Shown here piece after piece: positions 34,701 to 46,078 of a DNA stretch of 64,000 nucleotides. Origin of the DNA: Undaria pinnatifida (lineage: Eukaryota; Sar; Phaeophyceae; Laminariales; Alariaceae); NCBI GenBank assembly GCA_012845835.1, contig JABAKD010000027.1:13624487-13688486 (forward strand), given 5' to 3'. The notes beneath the pieces were generated by a model. It was given only the letters and a program-made list of their open reading frames with translations. It did no database searches and was not told where the DNA came from. Made by a program: the position numbers and the translations under genes. The first letter of the stretch is position 1. The number at the start of each line of letters is the position of its first letter.

Positions 34701-34837
34701 TACCCCCGCACTTGCTCTGGCCGCCCATACTCTCGATCCCTCCACCGGCGGTCCCTCGCCCGCTCTTTCCCGTCGAAATGACTCGGTGCACGTTTCGAGA
34801 CTCATAATATGATATTTGTTACCTGGATTTTGGCAAG
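31771..34837. other. No recognised gene
   Basis: Open frames overlap on both strands at 32079-32481 without a recognisable motif. The minus-strand stretch 32480-33190 has a Lys/Leu/His-rich composition that might be old transposase, but no motif confirms it. Confidence 0.4.
33380..33495 (+). repeat. ~63-bp tandem duplication
   Basis: Two units with GAGGTGTAAGAGAGAGAGAT and GGCTCAAGGGTACTA, followed by GTGAGTGAG. Confidence 0.75.
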
Positions 34838-35212
34838 GTTCATAACCTGTTGATTGATGCAGATCATAGGCTGTTGATGGGTGAACCTCATATAATTATT
34901 CTGCGTGATACGAGTAGTCACCGCCTGTTGCTTGGTGGCGGTCATCACCTCCTTCTCGCAAAGACCACAACCTGTTCATTGACGAGGCTCATTACCTGTT
35001 GATTGGTGACGCCTAACCTGTTGTTTGCCGAGGCTCATAACCTGCTGCTTACCGAGACTCATTGGCGAGGTTCTTCGCCTGTTTATTGACCAGGCTCATG
35101 ACACAACCTTTTGCTTGGGCAGGTTCATTACACTTTGCTTGAGGAAGCCCATCCCCTATTTATTAGTGAGGCTCCTTACCTGTTGCTTGGTGGGGCTCAT
35201 AGAAGCTAGCTG
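34838..35212 (+). repeat. ~33-bp tandem repeats
   Basis: About eleven degenerate units of the type ACCTGTTGCTTGGTGAGGCT then CAT. No coding meaning seen. Confidence 0.7.
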
Positions 35213-36690
35213 GTGTAGACCATGCCACAAAATGTTGGCACATGCTCATGCCATGTCCTTGCACTAGCCAATGTTCAGTGGCACTGCCCTTGTATCGTCG
35301 ATCTCATGTGAATCGGTTCCCACGTAACGTATGCGGAGGAATCACTGCCGTAGCATAATCTCCTTGCAGGATGCTGTACCTCACGCTTTGTGGATCGCTC
35401 TGAATCGCCACGGTATCTTAACTGCCCTTGCCATCTCTGGAATGCTGACATCGTCTGGACTCCTGCATACCCTGTGGTTTGCATATGTGTGTATTGGCCA
35501 CCTAAGCGGTTTGTTTATATCATCTTGACATCTTCACAACATAAGTATCTTCTACTGTTCTGTTCGCAGTGCCACCATCTCGACTAACGTAGGGAGGCAC
35601 AGCATCGGCCACTGTCAAGGGTTTACTACAAATGTACCTATGAAAGGTCATGGCCCTCAAGTGTGGCGGGTAGAAAGGTCGATGCGACCTGCTGTCGTCG
35701 CGTGCTGATACGTGCGCGCACATCTTTCTCCGCGGGTGAGCTTTCGTTGGGGTGAGCTCTTTGCTGGAGGTCTACACTGAGTCAACCCCCTTGCTATTAG
35801 GGCACGGGCTGATCACCTGGGTTCACGACTGCACATTCGGTAAGATACTGCCGGGTGTAAATCATTCGGGCGCACAATTTGCAGGCATTGATTTTGGTCT
35901 GCGAATAGAGTTGTGCAAATTTGGTTGCTGGTTCCACATGCAGAGTACCGTCCTTGGTGTTCCGCGTGTGTGTAAACTGACGTCCAAACTGCCTGTGCAT
36001 AGTCAACGCGAGTTGAAGCCTGTCCATCATATCTTCCACGTGCTGAGTGCCGTCTTGGTAGCGTGTATAGGGTGAGGACCTGATTACGAATTTGTATAGG
36101 TTGGGGAGCAATCTTTTGCTGCAGCCTCATACTGAAGTGAATCGACTCATGTCATCGCCTGCGCGTGGATCACGCGAGGTGGAGTCTATCCAAGGTATCT
36201 TCCGTGTGCTGTTTCTGTGCTTGTGTATGCTGAAGATCTGACCATGCCTGTAGCTTTTCTGCTGCAGCCGCGAAGGCTGCATCGAAAGACGTGTAGCAAG
36301 TCTGAGAGGCACGTCTGACCCATGTGCCTGCAGGACGTGGCCCGAATAGGCAACTCCGATGCCACAACACCACAGCTCAGCCACGTGCGGTAGGTCGGAA
36401 CTGTGTCCTCATGGAGCGCAGGAGTCCGGGCGGACACTCGAGAGTATCCGACGGACGTGGGTTGTATGCTTCTGAGCTGTAATCAATCTAGGCCAACATA
36501 TTTGTAGCACTGTAATCCCCCTGCACCGTTGTTTTGCGCGGCGAGCTACATACGTTTAGCACTATTATCTCCCTGCACGGCGGTTTCCGTGTCGAGTCTT
36601 TTAGGTACTCCGGGCACTTCACGCGTGACAAGCCTGTGCGCCCTGCGCGTAACACCAGCTCGAGTTCTGGGGTCGCGTGGAGACTCGGGT
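35213..36690. other. No recognised gene
   Basis: Minus-strand frames near 35800-36400 contain helical Ala/Gln-rich stretches (AFAAAAEKLQAWSDLQHTQA) broken by stops. They may belong to a decayed element upstream of the copia relic. No LTR recognised. Confidence 0.35.
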
Positions 36691-36695
36691 AGATA

Positions 36696-37780
36696 TTGGC
36701 GGAATCGTCAACATCTGGGCTGAACCGCGCGTTGGTCGCCATCGAAACATGCGATAACCAGGCCAATTACCGCGAGTGGGGGTCGAAGGTCCGCCAGGCA
36801 GCCGAATTTTACAAGTCGGAAATGCTCCGGGTGCTCGACGGGGAACTTGCCGTACAGAAGACGGACCCCACGCCGTCAACGCCGTTGCTTGGAACCAAAC
36901 GAACAGCGGCCGTTTCTCCATTATTTTCTTCGCGACCTCAGGGGTCTGCGAATGTTACCGTTAGAGTTCACAAGGAAAAAACTGCCGGTTCCTTGGGCGA
37001 CGGGGCTGCCAAGTGGGAGTCGTTCTACGGTAGCCCCTCCAACTTTTCTTTAATGAAATCGCCTGTTTTGAAACCAGCTTCCGGCCGTATCTCCTGAAAT
37101 ACGGTACGCCTTTGCCTCCCCGACGTCATCGTTCGATAGTCCTTTGAAAACAAGAAAATATGTGAAGGTTCGTTCTTCGTAGCGTCCTTCCTCGTGTTGC
37201 GCAGCCATGAAACGTTCGTTAAAGATTATCACTGGTTTTTGGGAGGGGCGATCGTAGATTCAGTCGTGGACGGCGCTCAAATAACGAGTTGACGGTAACA
37301 CGAAAGAAAACCGACATGCTTGCCAGGAAGAACTCCATAACCAAGAAGATGAAGCCCGACGATGATCCCACCTAATTACTTGGCACAATGGACGAGCTCC
37401 GGCTGCGCCTCACACATGGAGGAGACAATCTACCTCGAGTCCCATGAATATGATCTTCTCCGTGGTCTACCCAAGGAATACCAGTTCATCAGGGACGCAC
37501 ATTTCAGTGAATCCGCGTGCGGACGTGAACAGCTGAAGCGGACGGCCATAATTTTTACATCGAGCCTCAGTCGAGAAAGTCGTCGGCGCCTTCGATCTCG
37601 GGTAGGGGCGCAGCGATGGCGACTGCATCAAGCACCAATCAATGCCAGTATTGCAAAGCCTTCGGACAAATCAAGCGTGACTGCTCTGCGCTTGTGAAGA
37701 AGTGTCGTTCCAGACGAGGGAAGATGAAGAGTAAGAAAGGCGGGGCCGGCGATCCTTCGCCCAAGTGGTGAACTTTCCAC
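36696..37780 (+). pseudogene. copia gag relic with degenerate zinc knuckle
   Basis: The segment begins near ESSTSGLNRALVAIETCDNQ and NYREWGSKVRQAAEF, a copia gag N-terminus. It continues in another frame with VAWNQTNSGRF, then VTVRVHKEKTAGSLGDGAAK. After the inserted element it resumes LRGLPKEYQFIRDAHFSES. The zinc knuckle near 37645 reads CQYCKAFGQIKRDC: the histidine of CX2CX4HX4C is glutamine. Frameshifts separate these pieces. Confidence 0.75.
37018..37265 (-). mobile_element. Inverted-repeat element family B, copy 2, inserted in copia gag
   Basis: Ends AGTCGTTCTACGGTAGCCCC and GGGGCGATCGTAGATTCAGTC. It interrupts copia gag between GAAKW and the continuation after 37265. Its minus-strand frame reads FNERFMAAQHEEGRYEERTF and KGLSNDDVGEAKAYR. 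Confidence 0.7.
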
Positions 37781-38101
37781 AAGACAAAAACGCACAGTGA
37801 CGCCGAGTGCCATAAGCAGAAAGAGCTATATTAATAGTCGCCGGCTGCAAACTTGGCGTTTCTCAAGCCATCTGACCAAGCACGCTTCGCTCCCTTCCAT
37901 CAGGAGTGCTCACCTGCCGCAAGCACCACAACCCGAGTCGTCTACGCCCGGATTATTCTTTAGCACGATGGGTGCTTCCCTCGCCGACGCGGCTGCGCCG
38001 GCTTCCACTTCTGGGACGCCCCCTGCGGAATCCTCCGATAAAAACTGCGTACCTATCTACCTCGAAGACGCGCCAGCAGACACGTCATTTACCTCACGTT
38101 C

Positions 38102-38540
38102 ATGGCTAACTCTGCAGATCTGTCGGATGCAACTTTTAGATCGGACGGACTGTTCATCAGGATGCTGATGGATTGTGGAGCGGGTAATCTCTACGTCGAC
38201 CCGTGCCCCACTCCCGGGCTCCCAGACTATATGATCGACTTCGTAGTTCTAACTGTTCCAAACATGACCGTCGCAGCTGCTCAGCATCTTCTGCAAGGTG
38301 TTGCAACGGGTGCTGTCCACGGCACCGTTACCGACAATGGTGGGCTCAAAAGACGCATCTCCTTTCGCGCTGTTATGGTATCAGGACTAGGCGACAACCT
38401 GTTCTCGGTCACCACCGCGATGAAGAAGGGAGTCGATTCGCTGTTTCACCCTGACGAACCCAGGTTGTTGAAGAAGGGCGGCGTCGTCCTACCGATGCAG
38501 CCGTTGGGGATTGACGAAACGACTGACTGGGCTGTGTTCC
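38102..38540 (+). pseudogene. copia protease relic
   Basis: One open stretch contains LMDCGAGNLYVDPCPTPGL, where the aspartic protease motif D-[ST]-G-A is now DCGA. Further on come ISFRAVMVSGLGDNLFSVTT and AMKKGVDSLFHPDEPRLLKK, the conserved block after the copia protease. The altered active-site neighbour fits a dead element. Confidence 0.75.
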
Positions 38541-39590
38541 AACGATTTGGAGCTTGGGGGCGATGCTGACGGTCTTGTGGGGCCGAGAAACAACGCCGCT
38601 GGTTTTGATTTGCGAGTTGAGTCTGCTTCTCTGTGGTTTGTGGCAACGGCGCCGCAAAAGCATGGACGTGCCGCGGAAGATGCTGTGCAATGACTTCGAG
38701 TACAACGGAGACATTCCGGCCTGTGGTGTTTATCCTGTCGGTAAAAGCAGGCAACAATTACACCCGAAGCAGGCAACCTACGACGCACAGCTTATTTTCG
38801 AGCTAGTCGTTGGTGACACCATGGGTCCCATCATCCGTCAAGCGCTGGATAGTTGCAACTATGGCACCAACGTTTATCAATCAGCGTACGAAGTGGAAGG
38901 AGATATACCTCATCAAGGCGAAACCACAATCGGTCGACTCCCTCGGCCTGTTCATCAAGGCTTTCGTCATTCCTGCCGGACTGCGCTTGGTTCGTCTCAA
39001 GGCGGAAAAGGTACGGAGTTTAGGAGTGCTGTTTTCCGTCAGTACTGTCTTGATATACCAGCATCAAGCTAGATTTTGCTTCTCCCAGTGCTCCTCAACA
39101 AATCAAAGCAAACGAACGGGCAAGGCGAACGCTGGCAGGCATCGTGCGCTGCTCGCTTGCCGATTCGGGTCTTCGTCTGGGCAGAGTTGATGCAGACGGC
39201 TGTCCATCTGAGAAACCGAGCTCCAAACGCGGTATTGGCCAAAGGGACGCCATACAAGGCTCTCCACGGCAAGGATGCCTACCTCGGACACCTTCGGGCG
39301 ATCGGGGCAGGGCGTTCGTGCATGCGGAACCCACACGAAGGAGCTGGAGCACCGCGCTTGGGAAGGACGCCTCATCGGGTACAGTATGGACAGCAAATCG
39401 TTTCAGGTCTAAACCCCGGAGGCGAGGAGTGTACGAGAGCGCAGGAACGTCGTGTTTATCGAGACACCTGCTATCATGCCCCAACCGAACTTGGTGAGTG
39501 GCTACGATGGGGTGGACGACGAGCCAAAGTATATGAGGGGCTACGAGCAGAGTATACTGTATGTATCGTCCATGTGTGTTGGGTCTGAAA
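38541..39590 (+). pseudogene. copia integrase relic
   Basis: Pieces in alternating frames match a copia integrase: KSMDVPRKM, VGDTMGPIIRQAL, QRTKWKEIYLIKAKPQSVDS, GKGTEFRSAVFRQYCLDI, then FVWAELMQTAVHLRNRAPNA and GTPYKALHGKDAYLGHLRA. ELMQTAVHLRNRAP and TPYKALHGK are the typical stretch after the third catalytic acid. The element stops soon after, before any reverse transcriptase motif. Confidence 0.75.
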
Positions 39591-39745
39591 CATGTACCCC
39601 CCCCCCCGAGAAGAACACCGATACTACGATACGAAATTGAAGAGTAAATCTTACTCTAGCAACACATTGGAAGGCGTTTACTTGTGGAGCGCAGCGGCAA
39701 ATTGGCATACTCTACCGTTCAATCTGCTGTAGTGCATAGGCTCGC

Positions 39746-39993
39746 GACTGATTCTGCGATAGCCCCCCCCAATACCAGCCATTTTCTTTGACGAGCGTTT
39801 TAGGGCTGCTCGACGCAAGGAAGGATACTATTGGAAGAAAAGCATTCACATATTTTCTTGTATGCAAAGGTCTATCGATCGATGACATCGGGGTGTCGAG
39901 GGACACGGTATTTCAGGAGATACGACCGGGAGTTGGTTTTGAAACCGGCGATTTCGTAAAAGAAAAGTTGGGGGGGGCTACCGTAGAACGACT
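39746..39993 (+). mobile_element. Inverted-repeat element family B, copy 3
   Basis: Left end GACTGATTCTGCGATAGCCC, right end GGGGCTACCGTAGAACGACT. It lies directly after the copia relic. Its plus-strand frame is open from 39788 to 39997 and reads FTYFLVCKGLSIDDIGV, then FQEIRPGVGFETGDFVKEKL. Confidence 0.7.
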
Positions 39994-40221
39994 CTAAGCC
40001 CGCAGACAGATCGAGGCACTCCGCATCTCAATTTACTCCTTCCTCGCCTGGCAAGGGATGCAACAACGAAAACGTCTACACAGCAAAACAAAAGTAGGTG
40101 CAAGCCGCACAACCGGTGTGAGTAGCAGAAAGCTACACGGCCACAGCAATTAGAATCAGGCTGCATTTTAATCCTGGCTTGACCGACACGGATTTTCCGT
40201 TGGACGTCCAAGCAGCGCGTG

Positions 40222-40379
40222 ATGACTCGGTCGCCTGTTGCTTCGCGGGTTGCGACCTGGTCGTCGAGTCTTGCCCAGCTTCTGACGTCCAACGTGCTAC
40301 CTGGTGGAGTCCATGGTCACGTCTACCTCATGGAGCCTGTCAGCCACAACTTTTTCAACACCTCTGCCTCCCAGGCTTG
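40222..40379 (+). CDS. Candidate LPMO first exon: signal peptide and N-terminal histidine
   Basis: ATG at 40222, donor TTG|GTGAGT at 40380, phase 2 out. The first 30 residues form a weak signal peptide ending NVLPGGV, followed by HGHVYLMEPVSHNFFNT and SASQAW. HGHVYL-x-x-P-x-S-x-N is the start of mature LPMOs, where His1 forms the copper brace; the usual SRN is SHN here. The phase fits exon 2 of the upstream gene (TG|G GAT), but joined to exon 2 of the adjacent decayed copy (TG|A) it makes a stop. The hydrophobic core of the signal is poor, so decay is possible. Confidence 0.55.
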
Positions 40380-41182
40380 GTGAGTTTCGTCTCCTTCGCT
40401 CTTACTGGCTGCTGATTACAACCTACAGTCAGTATAACGCACTTTTTCTTTTTTCGTCCAATGTTTCATCCTCGCACTACTCTCGCGCTCCTTCCCAGAA
40501 GTAACTCAAATCCGGGGTAGCACAACGGGCCCTCCTCCCCCCTCCCCACTAGTGTGCACTTGCTACTCTGCATTAACGCCTTTAACGCGCACTCGTTGTT
40601 TTGTCGCGTTGTTGATATTTCGCTCCTTTGCATCAACTAACTGGCGGAAACAAACCTACAGACTCGTCCGTGTCGTCAATGGGATCATTCATTGTCGTTT
40701 GGCTGCGAACCAACGACCGACCTCATGATACTTGTACTGCTTCAGCCTTACCGCTTGCCCGTTGGGACATCATAGAGCCAACTATTAATAGTGTAGAGTA
40801 CTCAGGCGCTCACCGCAACCGGCACAGACACTGGATGTGTGATGCGTATCCATGTGTCGCATGGCTTGTGACCACTGAGCTTGCTCTTTCCAGGGCAATG
40901 CATTGGCACGGGTACTGCAGGTATGGTACTGGATATCGATCGGTGAAAACACCAGATTAATGTGAAGACCCTCGCATACACAGAATGTGCTACGAGATCG
41001 AGCTAGTTGTGTCGATGGGGAGGGAAGAACGCCATGGCGGTTGGAAAAATCGCGGCACGTAGGTCTAAGGCGGAATTCACGCACTCACAAGCCGCCAACT
41101 TTTTTTCTTCGTCGTGAATACGGAATTCGGTATCCCGTACGACAGCAACCAGGTCTTCCTCCGTCCCTCCACCTCTTCCCCG

Positions 41183-41340
41183 CCGTGTGTGGCACTTGCA
41201 TCAACGCTTATCCGTGCTATTTTGCACCAATCACATCTCCAACTCGCATTGACACGCACACCATATGCCTTGCATGTGATATGGACCCAGATACTCGTTC
41301 CATGATCTGTACAAAAGAGCAGCTGCTTGATGCATACCAG
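41183..41340 (+). other. Exon-like Cys-rich open segment, unrecognised
   Basis: An open frame reads CGTCINAYPCYFAPITSP, then TICLACDMDPDTRSMICTKE and QLLDAYQ before a donor CCAG|GTATGT. Closely spaced cysteines and a good donor suggest an exon, and it lies between the candidate first exon and exon 2 of the decayed copy. No family recognised. Confidence 0.3.
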
Positions 41341-41389
41341 GTATGTCTTTGGTGCGTTTTCAGCGCCGTTTAATCTGTGCACGTCGTAC

Positions 41390-44300
41390 AAAAGTCGGTA
41401 AAATATGTCCCGCGCGTGTGGACAAAGCCACGGGTTCCATCCTCCAGCCGACGGCGGACTATAATAATACGATAATTAGCTGTGACGGTGCTAGAACGGT
41501 AACATCTCACATAGGGGTCAATCGACGGCAGGAACCTGCAGGGTGTTTTGCGATCACATGTATGTTTCATTTTTTCGTTTTATGTAGTCTAGGATGCATG
41601 TTGTGGATGGAGGAAGCCCCGACCAGTTGCTTGTTTCGCGACAAAAATGGCACATACACAATTGGACACGATCTTACGTGATCAAAGTATTGACAGGAAA
41701 CAGGAAACAATGACAACAACAGCACCAAGTAATGCACATGGACTTTCCTTTTTACGAAATGGAGGGCGTGATAATATCGCCCGTGAGGAAGCATGAAAGC
41801 AGGAGGAGTGCCTTGTTTTATACGACTGGACGGTGTACATCACACCCCCGCTGATAACTTTCGGGGTCCTAAAGAAGCGTTATCACCCGGTGTGGTATGC
41901 TCCAGAAGTTGAGTATGATATACATCGTACGGTGGTGACATTGGTGGTTATTGAAGGACCTTGATAAAAAATAATACCTTCGTGGTATTTCTCTAGAGGG
42001 TGTGACGCCAGTCAGTGGCCTTGAAGAGGTGGGCGACTTGACCATGGCCAGGCTGCAACTTACTGTCGTTGTTTTATCACAGTAAATAGCATAATCAAGT
42101 CCGTGCTCACAGGACAGGCTGCAGTCACTCTGGAGCTGAGGAATGCTGAGTATAGGGGGTGCGAGACAACGTGGTGTTCGCCTTTGCCATCGCAGCTTTG
42201 GGCGTATGTGTGTCCGTCTTGTCGACGGTGTACTGTACCATGGTCGTCCCACTCCAGACACATGGTGCGATATGGGCAACGAAGCAATATTATATAATAT
42301 TTATTCTTCGAGGCTCCCCGCATGAGGAGCCACAGTACAGTCTAAGCCCTCCAATAAGAAAGCGATCGATACGAAAAAAAGGGATTCTAACTTTGATCGG
42401 ACTCTAACAAAACTGGTCCTAACATATCATGCCCAGCGTCGAGCGCTTCACTGAATCCTACATGATATAGCTTATGCTCACGGTTGTTCAAGGGGTGGTG
42501 TCACAGTAAGAATCTGAGGCTCACTCCAAATTGAAGTGCCTTGTTGGCGGACCTATACTGTATCTTGTTATACGGCTTAGTTTAGGTAAGCTTTTGGTTA
42601 ACCTTCGGCAAGTGGTCGGACGGACTAATACCCCGCCAATTCCTTAACGCTATAGACTATACTCCACCCAAAAACCTGATTGTGATCAACACATTGAAAA
42701 TTAAACGCATGGGCAACCCTTACAGGCTTAGTAGGTGCACAACGGATAACACTATCATAGCACTACTACTGAAGTGTCATGCCTCACAATCAGAATGATG
42801 ATCACAACGGATAACACTATCATAACACTACTGCTGAAGTGTCATGCCTCACAATCAGAATGATGATCCCAAGATACCACCTGGACCTACATCGACTTGT
42901 TTCGGGTGTCTCGAGTGTGGCACCAGACACCGAGGCGCGGGGGGCGCGCAGGGGCGACTCTCGGCAGTACCGTCTGCCAGACACGCTGCCAGCGACGCGT
43001 GGAGCGAACGGTTATAGCACGTTTTGGCCACAGTGTTTCTGATCGCGGAGGCTCCTCGGCTACAGTAGTCACCATGTACTATCATACTATCATACTATCG
43101 TACTATACCCAATATACTGCTGTGTAGCGTAGGAACACCTTTTTGCGACTTGCAGGGGGCGTGGTATGCGACGTACACGGGTAGCAAATGGGGTGGTTGT
43201 ATAGGGATTGAAAACAATTTATCTCGCCAGTGGTATATACCCCAGGGGTGCGATGCACAACGTTCCGGGTGACATATACACTGTGGTATCATATACGGTG
43301 TAAGTCGTTTCCCGTGCGTGAGGGTTGTTGCCACGTGGTCGTCTTAACGTGGTCGTCGAAATTACATAGATAGCATGTATGTTTTGTGAATGTGATACGC
43401 TATACTTGAGCAACTCGTTGTTGACCCCGTTTTTTACTGCGAAAAATACAAAAACGGTAGTAATATCAACCAGTTTGTCCTAAGCCACCGACCAGCTTGT
43501 CACACGAGCGCGAAAGTTCCAAAGAGTTTTCACAATTAGCTTCGCCGTGGTGGTTCGGCCTTTCATTAAAGATTATTATTATGTTGCATGGAACACGCCT
43601 CAAAACTGGCGAACGAGTAAATAAATTGCGGCTGGCAAACAGAGGCGGGCAGTGGCCCCGAACACCGCCAACACCCCCAACACCCCCAACACGAAGCTTT
43701 CGGGGTTATTTAATGGGGGGAGTTCTCCCACACGCTTGGGGTGCGGTAGATTCTAAGAAGCTTCTGAGATCCTAACGTGCGGAGCTCAATCTCTCGCCCA
43801 AAACATGGCTTCGAAGACATTCGTCCGCGCAACTCGACCAACATTTATATGCGCTACAAGTAGCCCTCAACCAAATATGTAACCGTAGAATTGTCATAAT
43901 ACCTTAACGAATTATTCCACAAATCTTGAAGATCTCAATCAATCGAAAAAGCTTCGGCGGAAAAAGTTCAACCCCTCCCGCACCATAGAGGCTTCACTCC
44001 GCGGCTTCACCTGGGAGGAGGGGGCGTGCGAGCTTCCGTGCGCGGTTGGGTAAGCGCTGATTGCGTGCCTCGATTACCATTTATTTGTCGATTGCGCGAG
44101 CGACTCTGAGTAATGGTGAAGTCGTCCCTCTATAGACTAGTGCGGTAGGGGTGGCTATTTTTGGGTCAAGATAATGTTTCTCACCTTCTCACCTTCTCAC
44201 CTTCTGACCGGTTGAGCTCCTCAAGTGAGTGTGCAACTACCGGTTAGCTTGAAAGCTTCATGATAATGTTTGTTTTAGGACTTTCGCACACAGAAAGATT

Positions 44301-44400
44301 AGCCGGGCTGCGCCAGCGAATGCCTACGAAGGCGTCTTTCAAGGTCGGGTGATATATTGAGCTCCTCATGTTAGGAGCTCAGAAAATTCTTAGAAGATCT
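41390..44400. other. No recognised gene
   Basis: Apart from the 67-bp duplication at 42736 and an echo of the 6.2 kb repeat near 41595, I see only short overlapping frames. Confidence 0.45.
42736..42870 (+). repeat. 67-bp tandem duplication
   Basis: Two near-identical units from CACAACGGATAACACTATCA to CACAATCAGAATGATGATC. Confidence 0.85.
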
Positions 44401-44734
44401 GCTTCTCCCTTACCTAGCGTGGGAGAACTCGGTGAGCATGACACTTTATGCTCGAGATGAGCTTAATTCGCTGTGGGTATGGGGCTTCACCAAACAGTAT
44501 CACTTTGCAGACGGCGCGCACTACTGCACCATGGGAAATATAACTTTATGTTCGTTTTTCGTATGGTTTTTCTGGTTCATAATATTGGCCACAGTCAGTA
44601 TCTACGGTGTACAATTAATTGCTGTGCGTACATCGCTTGCTCATCAGTCCGTCGCAAGGATTCGAAGGCATGAACTGCGACCCACTGAAATTGCTGGTTA
44701 TTTTTTAGATACAATTATAATGCACTACAACAGG

Positions 44735-44930
44735 AATGGGATCGAAGATTTTGTCGTCATCTTAGCAAGCTGTGTGTGATACTCCGATCGCGCGTGTTAC
44801 TGGGTGCATGTTCTCATTAAGGATACAGGTCGGTGACTCCCCTTAGAACAAGCGTGTACCAGGGTCAACAGGGTTATTATGTTAATCAAAATGTGCGCAA
44901 AAACTACAAAACCCTTTTTATTATTGTCTC
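44735..44930 (+). repeat. Interspersed repeat family A, diverged copy
   Basis: Contains GCAAGCTGTGTGTGATACTC, GGTCGGTGACTCCCCTTAG and ACTACAAAACCC. It is the counterpart of the copy at 13925 in the duplicated region. Confidence 0.65.
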
Positions 44931-45210
44931 CCCCAGATGTGGGAGTACGTTCAAGTCTTCAATTTGTATGCTTCGAAGTTTGTCCGCACCGACGGGAAAA
45001 GACACTGGGTTGACCTCCCTGCACGCTCACTTCTGTTCACCTATCGTCCGGATTCTTTGTCGATCCCCCTCTACACTATGCATAGACTTTGTTGACACCA
45101 ATTTCAGCCCTCACTGCTACCACTCAAACCTCGATTGCCGTCCTCTCCTTTGGGCATAGATATAAATTATTGTTGTCGTGCGTTAGTTCCAGATACACTA
45201 AAATAGATAT

Positions 45211-45478
45211 TGTTAAGGTGCGACCTTGAAAGGCCTGCAAGTATCTGATTTGGTAGGTAACTGGCCGGTTTTCGCACGATAAGTTTGGCGTTTTCTATGC
45301 GGGATAGTCAGGAAATAGAACGGAGGCACGTGCCTCCGTTCCCAGAAGTCATTCGGGGCTCTGGTAGAATCAAATAAAGCTACGTTTCTCCCAAGGCTAA
45401 GAAAGTGAGTACTCTCCGAGGACCTGCTCAATAGGCAGACCTGCAGAGGACACTGTGTCCCCGCTCAATACCCTTACA
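45211..45478 (+). repeat. Putative solo 5' LTR
   Basis: TG...CA ends with short inverted repeats TGTTAAGG and CCCTTACA. It is followed directly by a GTGGCGTCGTCGGCAGG primer-site-like sequence. No second copy is seen in the window. Confidence 0.5.
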
Positions 45479-46078
45479 ATGTGGCGTCGTCGGCAGGACG
45501 AACCTGCGCGTGAAATCAATATGGGTTTCCTATGTATAAATCCACCCAAAGCAGTGCTTTGGGTGCGGGGGACGAGATGGCGTCATCGCGGTGCTATACA
45601 AGACGCATTGGGCGGGACTCTCCGAACCTTTCTGTATGCAGAAAATGGACCACCACCTCTCCCGCCCCCACATCTTGCGTTATTCGGCCGGAATCCCGGA
45701 CCAGCACCGCCAAACCAATCGCTTCTACCACCGAATGCGGATCGGGGCGGCACAGCCCGAGCTCTCCCGCAACAACGGGAAAAGTTTCCTAGCGCCGGGC
45801 TACGCCTATGTTCCCCGCGCCGATTGGCTCCGTCGCTACCACGACACGGTGCGTCCTAAGGGAGCCAACGTTTTGTACAAGGGAGACGATGGGTTATTAT
45901 GGTGGCTTGGAAAAATCAGCGCGAGCACTACCGAGGACAAGGTATACCTGGTCCGCTTTCTGGACGACCCGGAACCGATTAAACTTCCTCTTCCCCCGGC
46001 GTGCTACACGACTTCGACGGGAGCCATACGAGGCTCTTGGTGCCTGCAAGTTCACATCGCCAGTGCGTTTCCATAGGG
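45211..46078 (+). mobile_element. LTR element fragment inserted in decayed LPMO copy
   Basis: A 268-bp putative LTR starts TGTTAAGG (45211) and ends CCCTTACA (45478), followed by TGGCGTCGTCGGCAGG, a plausible primer-binding site. An open frame at 45591-46076 follows with APGYAYVPRADWLRRYHDTV, GDDGLLWWLGKISASTTEDK and VYLVRFLDDPEPIKLPLPPA. I recall similar stretches from retroelements but cannot name the domain. There is no 3' LTR. Flanks rejoin the upstream-copy sequence near 14460, so the insertion postdates the duplication or was lost upstream. Confidence 0.55.

Larger units (their letters stand above)
36690..39590 (+). mobile_element. Ty1/copia retrotransposon relic, gag to integrase
   Basis: Consecutive but frame-broken segments on the + strand match copia order: gag, zinc knuckle, protease, GAG-pre-integrase/integrase core and integrase C-terminal region. 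The chain ends around 39590 and I see no reverse transcriptase or RNase H. No matching LTR pair was found. An inverted-repeat element is inserted in gag at 37018-37265. The element sits between the two LPMO copies. Confidence 0.8.
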
